NCBI GenBank assembly: GCA_036404255.1
Contig: DASWOP010000031.1
Coordinates: 1 to 41,069, forward strand
DNA length: 41,069 nt
From: JARLFX01 sp036404255
Lineage (GTDB): Bacteria; Acidobacteriota; Terriglobia; Terriglobales; Acidobacteriaceae
Direction: 5' to 3'
The notes below the pieces were generated by a model. It made no database searches and was not told the origin of the DNA. It was given only the letters and a program-made list of their open reading frames with translations. The stretch's first letter is position 1. Each line of letters begins with the position of its first letter. Below, in pieces: positions 27,011-34,358 of the stretch. The position numbers and the translations under genes are program-made.

Positions 27011-29521
27011 TTATGGAGCAGGTACATTAATCACCGTGTTGACAATAGTGACCGACGGCCCCAAAGACAGGACTCTGCCGTTAATGGTCGTGATTGCAGC
27101 AACTCCAACGGTCGAAACGGAAGCACCAGACTGCGCGATGATGCTGCCAGACATCGTTCCTCCGCCAAGAATTCCGTTGATCGTTGCAAAGCTGCCCACC
27201 TGCCAGAAGACGTTCTTCGCCTGAGCGCCATTGACGAGCAGCACACTGCGATGGGCTGTTGGCGATCCAACCGTAAGGTAGGTTGACATCTGGAATACCC
27301 AGGTGGCATTAGGATCGCCCTTCGCATCGAGTGTAAGATCACCCAGCGTCAGGTTGTAATAGCCCGGTGCCGACTTGTAAATGCCAGCAGCAAGTGTGCG
27401 CGTACCCAGTTCGCCCGCACCTCCGCCTCCACATCCCGGACAGACTGACACATCCAATCCATTCGGAAAGGCGGCCAGCGTGTTGTATGCGATCAGCGTA
27501 TCTGCAGCAGCCTGGGCCGCAATAGCAGCCGTAACCGCAGTCCCTTCATTGGGGCACCCAACCGTAGGCGGCGGCGGCGCCGTGTAGATCGTCCCATTGA
27601 CGTATCCGCCAGTATAAATTGGCGTCTCCGTGTACGAGCAACCTACGCCGTTATCATGGAAGTTCACGATCTTTGTGGAGACCCCCGTGGTTCCAATGTT
27701 TCCATTGATTACAGTGGAAGTCCCTGAATTCGTCATCCCAGCGGTACCGCCAAAATCACCGAAGAGTGCAGCAGTTCCAAGATTGACCGGTGGCGCGAGC
27801 ACTGTAGTACCTGTGGTAAAGATCCAGGGGTTCGGAGCTCCCGTCGTCCCTAACGAGTTACCTACCATGTCAGTCGCACCGCTTGTGATCGTCGCCGTAT
27901 AGATGTTGTTGGCGGTGAGCAAAGCGGTAGGGGTAAAAGTTGCAATAAAATTGACTGGGTCGTAGGAAACAGTCCCAGCGATCTGCGTAGAAGCTGGCCC
28001 CATCACAGTAAAGGTAGCGGTCGTCAGCGTAAGCGGATTCATTGCTGCAGTAAAGGTGGCACTGATAGCTTGGTTTATCGCAACTCCAGTTGCACCGTTT
28101 ATAGGAACGGTGGAAACAATGAGCGGCTTGGTCGTGCTTGCTACCGTCCCTGTAGTGAAAGTCCAGACATAATTGACCGCGAGCGTATTTCCTGCCGTGT
28201 CTGTCGCTCCAGTTGTAATGGTCGCGGTATACAAAGTGCTGGCTGCAAGATTGGCGGTTGGAGTAAATGTAGCCGCGCTGCCAACGCTTGCATATACAAC
28301 CTGCCCAGCAACAGCAGTATTACCAGGTCCCGTGAGCAGGAATGTAGACGAGTTGATAGTCGCGACATTCATCGCCTTGCTAAAGGTGGCGCTGACCGCC
28401 TGATTCAGCGGTACGTTTGTCGCAGCATTTAGTGGGTTCGTTGAGAGAATAGTAGGTTTTGTGGTGTCTGGTGCAGCTGCCGTGGTGAAGGTCCACACGA
28501 AAGGAAGCGCCATCGCATTACCACCAATATCCGTTGCACCAGTCGTAATTGTTGCGGTGTAGAGAGTGCTTGCCAGCAGGTTTGCCGAAGGAGTAAACGT
28601 GGCAATCGACCCCGCTGAAGCATAAGTCACAGTGCCAGCAACCGCTACTCCGCCCGGCGCCTTCAATGTAAAGGTGGCACCATTAATAGTGACAGGATTC
28701 ATTGCCTCACTAAACGTAGCCGTAACAGACTGATTGATGGGCGTACCTGTAGCGCCGTTGGCTGGGGTTGTGGAGATCACCGCAGGCAGCGCAATGGCTG
28801 GTGCGGTCCGGAAACTCCATACATAGTTAGCGGCAAGCGGATCGCCGGCAACATCAGTAGCTCCGGTTGTGATAGTAGCCGTATATAAGGTGTTGATTGC
28901 CAAAAGAGCAGTTGGTGTAAAGGTCGCAACAGATCCGCTACAGGTCACTGTTCCCGCAACCGCTAGAGTTCCGGGCCCGGTGAGTCTGAAGTTAGTCGCA
29001 GGCGAACTCAGTGTGGCACAGTTCATAGCCTTGCTGAAGGTCGCGCTTAGTATCTGGTTGAGAGGCACACCAGTAGTACCATTCGCTGGAAGCGTCGATA
29101 CCACCGTAGGCTGTACTGCTGTCGTAAAGCTCCACACGTAACTACTTGCAGGTTCAATACCGATGGTGTTTGTGAGCCCCGTTGTAAGCGTTGCGGTATA
29201 GAGTGTGTTGTACGCAAGATTGGCCGTTGGCGTAAATGCAGCAATCGAACCAGTAGCAGCGTAAGTAACATTTCCAGCTACAGCTATTCCGCCTGGTGCA
29301 GACAATTTGAAAGTCGAACCGTTTATAGAGGCAGGGTTCAACGCCTGATTAAATGTTGCTGTAATAATCTGATTGATGGGTACTCCGATAGCACCATTGG
29401 CCGGCGTTGTAAATCCCGTCAACGGCGGGGCGGAGTTCACTGTTTCTTTTCCGCATCCAGCCAGGCCTGCACATAAAAGCGTACCTAATAGTGCGGCAGT
29501 ACTAAATTTCCGTATTTGCAT
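27011..29521 (-). CDS. Lipoprotein with five Ig-like (Big_5) domains and an ice-binding-type DUF3494 domain
   Basis: Predicted surface lipoprotein carrying an ice-binding-like beta-helix on a stalk. The 836-aa product begins with a lipoprotein signal whose lipobox is LAGC (Cys22-23 region, then GKETVNS). Five consecutive Big_5/SbsA-type Ig domains of about 105 residues follow (each with TPANGATGVPxNQ, ATFSxAMN, FTPTANLxxxTLYTATITTGATD and YVWTFTT). From about residue 580 the DUF3494 domain starts (NLGTAALFGDFGGTAGMTNSG) and ends INGRVLSLGPSVTIVNTVI. In characterised members this domain binds ice; many homologues are uncharacterised adhesins. AGGGTG is 5 nt upstream of the ATG. Six Cys around residues 640-710 may form disulphides. 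Whether the ice-binding face is functional cannot be judged by eye. Confidence 0.88.
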   Translation of the reverse strand: MQIRKFSTAALLGTLLCAGLAGCGKETVNSAPPLTGFTTPANGAIGVPINQIITATFNQALNPASINGSTFKLSAPGGIAVAGNVTYAATGSIAAFTPTANLAYNTLYTATLTTGLTNTIGIEPASSYVWSFTTAVQPTVVSTLPANGTTGVPLNQILSATFSKAMNCATLSSPATNFRLTGPGTLAVAGTVTCSGSVATFTPTALLAINTLYTATITTGATDVAGDPLAANYVWSFRTAPAIALPAVISTTPANGATGTPINQSVTATFSEAMNPVTINGATFTLKAPGGVAVAGTVTYASAGSIATFTPSANLLASTLYTATITTGATDIGGNAMALPFVWTFTTAAAPDTTKPTILSTNPLNAATNVPLNQAVSATFSKAMNVATINSSTFLLTGPGNTAVAGQVVYASVGSAATFTPTANLAASTLYTATITTGATDTAGNTLAVNYVWTFTTGTVASTTKPLIVSTVPINGATGVAINQAISATFTAAMNPLTLTTATFTVMGPASTQIAGTVSYDPVNFIATFTPTALLTANNIYTATITSGATDMVGNSLGTTGAPNPWIFTTGTTVLAPPVNLGTAALFGDFGGTAGMTNSGTSTVINGNIGTTGVSTKIVNFHDNGVGCSYTETPIYTGGYVNGTIYTAPPPPTVGCPNEGTAVTAAIAAQAAADTLIAYNTLAAFPNGLDVSVCPGCGGGGAGELGTRTLAAGIYKSAPGYYNLTLGDLTLDAKGDPNATWVFQMSTYLTVGSPTAHRSVLLVNGAQAKNVFWQVGSFATINGILGGGTMSGSIIAQSGASVSTVGVAAITTINGRVLSLGPSVTIVNTVINVPAP

Positions 29522-29561
29522 ATGTCACCCTGATGAAGCAAAATTCGCAGCTATTGTAGGC

Positions 29562-29745
29562 GACGCTAGTAGAGCAGGCGTCCGAGTAGAAATTGACGCT
29601 ACGTCTGAAGTAGCTTCGCGGTCTGAGCAAAATAGCTCACTTTTGGTAGCTTTCCCGTTTTGCGCAAGGTGAGTCGCCGCAGATTGCGGCCATAGAGACA
29701 CCTTGCAGCTGCAATTTTGCGAAGAGGAGAGTTTCTCTGGCAAAA
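29562..29745 (-). promoter_or_regulatory. Hairpin-rich leader upstream of the ice-binding-type gene
   Basis: Within 40-225 nt upstream of the 29521 start are five stem candidates in succession: GACGC/GCGTC (29562-29566, 29578-29582), GCTAC/GTAGC (29598-29602, 29610-29614), TGAGC/GCTCA (29624-29628, 29635-29639), a two-part stem with GCAAGGTG/CACCTTGC (29664-29671, 29699-29706) enclosing GCCGCA/TGCGGC (29676-29681, 29685-29690), and TTTTGC/GCAAAA (29715-29720, 29740-29745) enclosing AGAG/CTCT. This is more regular secondary structure than expected by chance. I could not match it to a known riboswitch class. Structure is seen; transcription and function are inferred. Confidence 0.45.
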
Positions 29746-30480
29746 GATTGGAAGCTTATGGAGTAAGAGCAACTATCCCGTCCGAACGTTGCACGTATTC
29801 TGCTCTTTATTAGCACCGACACACAATAAGATGTACCGATAGACTCACAGATTTCCAATTCCAATATGTATTGCCATAAAGCAGTACTCTGAGAAATCGC
29901 TCATGACGACTGCTCGGGTATACAAACATCGGAAAGCTTGATTTTTGCATCTCACTATAAGTAGGAGGCAAGCTAACCAGCAGGAACATTTACGACTGCC
30001 AACTAACTTGTCGACTTATTTACGAATAAGCAATGATCAATTGCCGCAGGTGCAACTAATCGTCCGTCCATCACACAAAATGAATAGCATCCAGCGTTAT
30101 GTAAACCTTTCCGTGCTGCTTAGAAACCCTATCTTCGAACTCTTGATGAAGTATTTCTGTCTCTGGATGATCCTGCTGGCCCTCATCGCTGGCTTCGTCG
30201 AGGCGAGGGCGCTCCACAGCAACTACTATCTTTACAATCTTGATATCCCCTTTAAGCTGCTCTGATAGCCGCAGATTCCCTAGCTCCAACTAGCCCTTCA
30301 CTGAATCAGATCGCGTTTCAGTTAGAGAAAATTGGAAGCTGCATGTCGCATAATTGAATGACGTAGCAGTCTTCGGGTCTTCCCTTATCTTCCGTTCCAT
30401 GCAGCACACAGCCAACAGCTACGCCTCTGTCACCATCCCAAAAGAGTGAGTCTTAATAAAACCTCTGGAGGAATAACCCA
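29746..30480. other. Gene-poor intergenic stretch
   Basis: No supportable gene is seen. The stretch is AT-richer than its surroundings. A plus-strand open frame at 29945-30265 contains one hydrophobic segment (about YFCLWMILLALIAG) but has no ribosome-binding site or recognisable family; a minus-strand frame overlaps it. The final 20 nt hold the strong GGAGG of the MscS gene. Confidence 0.5.
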
Positions 30481-31578
30481 GTGCGACTTCTCCACATCTG
30501 GCACGGTTGGTTCTTGGTCTTCTTTTTGTCCTGCATCGCCATTGTCTTTTCCAATGGTCTGCACTGGATACTCTTCACAGCACTTAAGCGGAAGCAGGCG
30601 GAGAAGCCGCAACAGTTGGGCCTTGGTTTGCAAAAGCATCTAGAAAAACCAGCACGCGCTGTTGTCATCCTGATTTTTCTCTTCCTGGTGCAGCCATTCC
30701 TTCCAATCTCACAGAATCTTCATGACTCTGTGCGCCAGGGCCTATCCATAGCCATGGTGCTCTCCCTCGGCTGGTTCGCCACTGGAATGGTGTACGTCGC
30801 GGAGAACATCATTCTCCGCCGCTTCGACTTAACGGCATCGAATAATGTCCGGGCGCGCCGCATTTACACTCAATTTCGGCTCTTTCGACGTGTTGTTCTT
30901 ACATTCATCCTTCTCATCACACTTGGAGCTGCTCTTTACACCTTTCACGATGCAAGACTTTGGCATGCTGGCACCGGACTTCTAGCCTCAGCAGGATTAG
31001 CTTCGCTTGTGCTCGCCACCGCTGCCAAATCCAGCGCTTCAAATTTTCTCGCTGGTATGCAGATCGCATTGACCGAACCTATCCGGCTTGACGATGTGGT
31101 CATCGTGCAGGGAGAGTGGGGTAACGTCGAGGAAATTAACTCTGCCTACGTTGTAGTGAAGTGCTGGGACCTGCGCCGCCTCATCGTGCCCCTGAGTTAC
31201 TTCATCGAAAATAGCTTTCAGAACTGGACACGCCAGTCAGCGGATCTCCTTGGTACCGCATTCCTTTACATGGATTACGCCGTACCCGTCGAGCCATTAC
31301 GAGAAAAGCTGCAGGCAATAGCCACTGCATCCAGGCAGTGGGATGGCAAGGTCTGCGCATTGCAGGTCACAGATCTGAAAGAACATACCATGGAGATTCG
31401 GTGCTTGGTCAGCACGAGGAATGCAGGGGACAGCTTCGACCTCCGCTGCATTGTTCGTGAACAGATGATGGCCTTCGTTCGCGAAAATTATCCCGATACA
31501 TTCCCTCGGGCTCGTTTTCTCGCTCAGTCTGAGTATCCCGGTCAAAAGCAAACTTCCCAAGGCCTAGCAAGCCGTTGA
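30481..31578 (+). CDS. MscS-family mechanosensitive ion channel
   Basis: Inner-membrane channel expected to open under membrane tension and release solutes during hypo-osmotic shock. The 365-aa product starts with GTG at 30481 behind an excellent GGAGG (9-nt spacing). About five hydrophobic segments occupy residues 8-30, 58-78, 85-105, 135-155 and 160-185. The last, Gly/Ala-rich helix (TGLLASAGLASLVLATAAKSS) is the pore-lining TM3 equivalent. It runs into the conserved MscS beta-domain (NFLAGMQIALTEPIRLDDVV, WGNVEEINSAYVVVKCWDLRRLIVPLSYF), with an alpha/beta C-terminal domain to about 345. It stands alone and is convergent with the glycerate kinase gene (22-nt gap). No link to xylan use is apparent. 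Confidence 0.9.
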   Translation: MRLLHIWHGWFLVFFLSCIAIVFSNGLHWILFTALKRKQAEKPQQLGLGLQKHLEKPARAVVILIFLFLVQPFLPISQNLHDSVRQGLSIAMVLSLGWFATGMVYVAENIILRRFDLTASNNVRARRIYTQFRLFRRVVLTFILLITLGAALYTFHDARLWHAGTGLLASAGLASLVLATAAKSSASNFLAGMQIALTEPIRLDDVVIVQGEWGNVEEINSAYVVVKCWDLRRLIVPLSYFIENSFQNWTRQSADLLGTAFLYMDYAVPVEPLREKLQAIATASRQWDGKVCALQVTDLKEHTMEIRCLVSTRNAGDSFDLRCIVREQMMAFVRENYPDTFPRARFLAQSEYPGQKQTSQGLASR

Positions 31579-31600
31579 GCGTGAAACCCCGCGGTACGTG

Positions 31601-32956
31601 TCAACGCACACTCAGAAGCATGCGAATATCTCGGAGATTATTGCCCGTCGGCCCAGTCACGATCGCATCGCCCAATTTCTCGAACAAGTTGCCGCTATCA
31701 AACTGCTGCAGTATCACCGTCGGGTCGATTCCCAACTTTTTTGCTCGCCGTATCGTACTTATATCTGCCACGGCACCAGCCGCTGAACTATTGCCATCAA
31801 CCCCATCAGATCCTGCACTTAAAATGCCGATGTTCTGACCTCTAAAATATTCATCCAGCTGCGTCGCACTATAAAGCGCAAAGTGCTGGTTCCGCCCACC
31901 CACTCCGGCACGTCCGTGAATCTCGACCGCAATCTCCCCACCAGAGAGCAGACACACTTGTTCATGTTGTTCGGATAGCTCTTTTAGCTTTCGCAAGAGA
32001 TAATCCGCAGCCTTCCGATACTCCCAGTCGTCGCAACTGTTATCGATTACGACAGTGTATCCCTGCTCCTTCGCCAGAGCTGCAGCGCTCTCCAGCAATC
32101 GCTCGTTTGAAAGCAGGCATATCCAGTGTGCGCGTTCGAAAACTGCGCTTGTCGCCTTCGGCGTTTCTCGACAGGACTTCCCTCTCAGATAATCTATCAC
32201 TACCCCAGGCAGTACATTTTCCAACTTCCGCGCTCTAATCAATTTCGAGCACTCCTCCAGCGTAGAAGGATCGGGCAGCGTCGGCCCTGAACTCACCATA
32301 TGCAGCTCACCCTCTGGGACATCGCTTACCAATACCGTGCATTGCGTAGCCGCACCCGCCGCCTCAGCCATCCGACCGCCTTTCACGGCGGAGAAATGTT
32401 TGCGCAGCACATTCATCTCCACAATGCTTAGCCCTGAGTGCAGCAGTCCCTGATAGAACGCCGCGGTCTGCTCCACTGAAATCGAAGGGTCAAGTGGATG
32501 CTCCACCATGGCCGAACCACCACCGCTGATCAGAAAAAACACCAGCGAGCGCGCATTCAGCGTATGCAACAAACCCATGATCTCTACAGCAGCCGCTCGT
32601 GAGCTTTCATCCGGAACAGGGTGGCTTCCGTGAAAGTACCGTATCTTCGCTGGCGTGCGATGCAAAAGCTCGCTCCCTACTATCACGCCCTCAAGTTGCT
32701 GCCTTTTGGCAAGCTCCGGCTGCAACATCTGCGCAAAGTAATCGCACATCGGCACAGCCGCCTTGCCGATACTTACCACCACAATGCGATCAAAGTCTGC
32801 AAGCGTATATTGCAGTTCACCTATCCGCAGAACACCATTCACACACCGTACCGCATGCTGAAGTGCCTTCGTTACCTGCACTTGCTCCATGGTCTCCGCA
32901 AAGATCTGGCGTAACTGCAATCTCATGTCATCCGGTTGTGTTCCCATAGGCTGCAC
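31601..32956 (-). CDS. Glycerate 2-kinase, MOFRL/DUF4147 type
   Basis: Cytoplasmic kinase predicted to phosphorylate D-glycerate to 2-phosphoglycerate. The 451-aa protein has the DUF4147 N-terminal domain (VVVSIGKAAVPM, HPVPDESSRAA, FFLISGGGSAMVEHP) and the C-terminal MOFRL domain (LLSGGEIAVEIHG, GGRNQHFAL, LSAGSDGVDGNSSAAGAV). The start is uncertain: the longest frame begins with GTG at 32956, but ATGs at 32947 and 32926 are also plausible and no strong ribosome-binding site singles one out. Glycerate 2-kinases serve the serine cycle, tartrate/glucarate use, or the non-phosphorylative Entner-Doudoroff route, where 2-keto-3-deoxygluconate gives pyruvate and glyceraldehyde. The last would connect with manD, but that is inference. 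It follows the hydrogenase operon after a 181-bp gap. Confidence 0.9.
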   Translation of the reverse strand: MQPMGTQPDDMRLQLRQIFAETMEQVQVTKALQHAVRCVNGVLRIGELQYTLADFDRIVVVSIGKAAVPMCDYFAQMLQPELAKRQQLEGVIVGSELLHRTPAKIRYFHGSHPVPDESSRAAAVEIMGLLHTLNARSLVFFLISGGGSAMVEHPLDPSISVEQTAAFYQGLLHSGLSIVEMNVLRKHFSAVKGGRMAEAAGAATQCTVLVSDVPEGELHMVSSGPTLPDPSTLEECSKLIRARKLENVLPGVVIDYLRGKSCRETPKATSAVFERAHWICLLSNERLLESAAALAKEQGYTVVIDNSCDDWEYRKAADYLLRKLKELSEQHEQVCLLSGGEIAVEIHGRAGVGGRNQHFALYSATQLDEYFRGQNIGILSAGSDGVDGNSSAAGAVADISTIRRAKKLGIDPTVILQQFDSGNLFEKLGDAIVTGPTGNNLRDIRMLLSVR

Positions 32957-33093
32957 TCATACTGGATAAATCTTCTCACGCCATCTTAAGGTATGGGTGG
33001 ATATGAATTGGCAACTTCGGCACATAGTGCCTCGCCACATCATTCGTAGCCCCGGACACTATTGCGTCTCATATGGATATTTTCGCTTAGCCT

Positions 33094-33124
33094 CGTAATA
33101 AGGCTAGCGATAACCTCGCTGGCC
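33094..33124 (-). terminator. Candidate intrinsic terminator of the hydrogenase operon
   Basis: Read on the minus strand, 14 nt after the protease stop, GGCCAGCGA and TCGCTAGCC form a 9-bp GC-rich stem with one G-U pair and a 5-nt loop (33102-33124), followed by TTATT. A second stem (TAGCCT 33088-33093 with AGGCTA 33101-33106, extendable by CGC/GCG across one bulge) uses the same bases, so the two cannot form together. The rest of the 32957-33137 gap shows nothing else. Confidence 0.5.
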
Positions 33125-33137
33125 TACAGCGTATCCC

Positions 33138-33638
33138 CTACGAAGCTCGCAGCTCGCGAACCGGCTGCGTGTCTTCGCCGCATCCCAGTTCCGCCAGTAT
33201 CTGCTCAATCACCTTGGCCGCTGCGCGAGTTCCCCCAGCAGATAGGCTCAGCGTGATCGGCTGCTGTGGATCGATCGTGATGGCATATAGCACCACCTCG
33301 CAGCCGTCTCCCATCATGTAGAAGATATCCAGCAGGTCCTTGATACCCACATCGTGTGCCGTCAGGGTCGGCGGATAATCGCGCGAGAATCGCGGCGTTG
33401 TGCGCGTAATGGTCCACAGAGGATTGCCATCGTTCGCTGCGTCGATCATTACCACGCGATCCGCACTTTGCATCGGCTCCAGCAACACCAGTCCGCCGGT
33501 ACCGCCATCCATGCACTCCACATTCGCAGGCAGGTCATACTGTTCCAGCGCACGCACCACATGGACGCCGATTCCCTCGTCTCCCATCAGGATGTTGCCA
33601 AGCCCCAGCACCAGTGTCTTGTGCCCGCTACTTGTCAC
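33138..33638 (-). CDS. [NiFe]-hydrogenase maturation protease (HyaD/HybD family)
   Basis: Endopeptidase that removes the C-terminal tail of the hydrogenase large subunit after nickel insertion. The frame opens at 33797 inside the cytochrome b gene, but the true start is almost certainly the GTG at 33638, preceded by GGAGGAATC and overlapping the cytochrome b stop by 11 nt; this gives 166 aa, the family length. The nickel-sensing residues of HybD-type proteases are visible: Glu in GLGNILMGDEGIGVHVV, Asp in MIDAANDG and His in LTAHDVG. Its substrate, the large subunit at 34359-36071, ends in DPCLACSVH followed by 15 residues, exactly the expected cut site. Last gene of the operon. The general hyp genes for Fe(CN)2CO and nickel delivery are not in this window. 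Confidence 0.92.
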   Translation of the reverse strand: MTSSGHKTLVLGLGNILMGDEGIGVHVVRALEQYDLPANVECMDGGTGGLVLLEPMQSADRVVMIDAANDGNPLWTITRTTPRFSRDYPPTLTAHDVGIKDLLDIFYMMGDGCEVVLYAITIDPQQPITLSLSAGGTRAAAKVIEQILAELGCGEDTQPVRELRAS

Positions 33639-34353
33639 GATTCCTCCGGACAAACTTCCAACCGCCCACGATGGATGAGATGGTGCCGCGTCCCTCAATG
33701 TAATCGTGATAGAACGACAGATAAACGTGCACGATGATGAACACCACAAAGAACCACAGGAACAGATGGTGCCAGAAGCGTACCTGAAATTCCCCACCCA
33801 TCAGCGTCACAATCCAGTTGAACATCTGGGGCAGCCTGGAAGTGCTCATGCTTGAATACAACGCGAAGCCGGTAATAGTTTGTATAACAAATGCAATGAA
33901 CGTGAAGAAATAGATCAGCCCTGCCAGCGAGTTATGCCCTGTTGAAATGGGCCCATGCATCTTCGTCTCAAATACATCGGCCTTCACTACATCCACAATC
34001 TCCTGCCGTTGCGATGGCTTCAGCGGAAAAAATGCCTTCCAACTGGAGTATTGATTGCCCACAAATCCCCAGTAGATCCTCGCAATGAAGTTGAAGACGT
34101 AAACGAATGCAGCCGTGAAGTGAATGAACCGCACCCAGCCGAACCAGTATTGCTGGTACGCCTCCGACGCATAGAACGCGCGAATCGGCGCTCCGATCAG
34201 GTAGCCAGTGACGCACAACAGCACCAGCGCCACCGCGTTAATCCAGTGATAGACACGCACCGGCAGTTCCCACACATATACGCGCCGGTACTCTACCGGT
34301 GGATGTTCAGCCGCCGGTGTCACATTGTTTACGGGAGTGATGGGAGCGCTCAT
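33628..34353 (-). CDS. Ni/Fe-hydrogenase b-type cytochrome subunit
   Basis: Integral membrane di-haem cytochrome b that accepts electrons from the hydrogenase small subunit and passes them to quinone. The 241-aa protein has a Pro-rich cytoplasmic N-terminus, the family signature RVYHWINAVALVLLCVTGYLIG in the first membrane helix (about 30-55), and three further helices (about 70-95, 140-165, 190-215). Candidate haem ligands are the histidines in RVYHWI, WVRFIHF and the pair in FWHHLFLWFFVVFIIVHVY. It starts 5 nt after the large-subunit stop. Its presence marks this as a membrane-bound, respiratory (group 1) uptake hydrogenase rather than a soluble or high-affinity group 1h type. Confidence 0.93.
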   Translation of the reverse strand: MSAPITPVNNVTPAAEHPPVEYRRVYVWELPVRVYHWINAVALVLLCVTGYLIGAPIRAFYASEAYQQYWFGWVRFIHFTAAFVYVFNFIARIYWGFVGNQYSSWKAFFPLKPSQRQEIVDVVKADVFETKMHGPISTGHNSLAGLIYFFTFIAFVIQTITGFALYSSMSTSRLPQMFNWIVTLMGGEFQVRFWHHLFLWFFVVFIIVHVYLSFYHDYIEGRGTISSIVGGWKFVRRNRDK

Positions 34354-34358
34354 GGCCG

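Noticed and set aside
27011..29521. DNA tandem repeat or CRISPR-like array in the ice-binding gene
   Set aside because: The periodicity of about 315 bp comes from five diverged Big_5 protein domains, not from near-identical DNA repeats.
29562..29745. Known cyclic-di-GMP (GEMM), fluoride or cobalamin riboswitch upstream of the ice-binding gene
   Set aside because: The stems are clear but the conserved loop sequences of these classes are not present.
29945..30265. 106-aa plus-strand frame with one hydrophobic segment
   Set aside because: No ribosome-binding site at the first or internal ATG, no family resemblance, and an equally long antisense frame; not supportable as a gene.
33639..33797. 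N-terminal extension of the hydrogenase protease
   Set aside because: It lies inside the cytochrome b gene and encodes a low-quality Cys/Ser-rich stretch; the GTG at 33638 has a strong ribosome-binding site.
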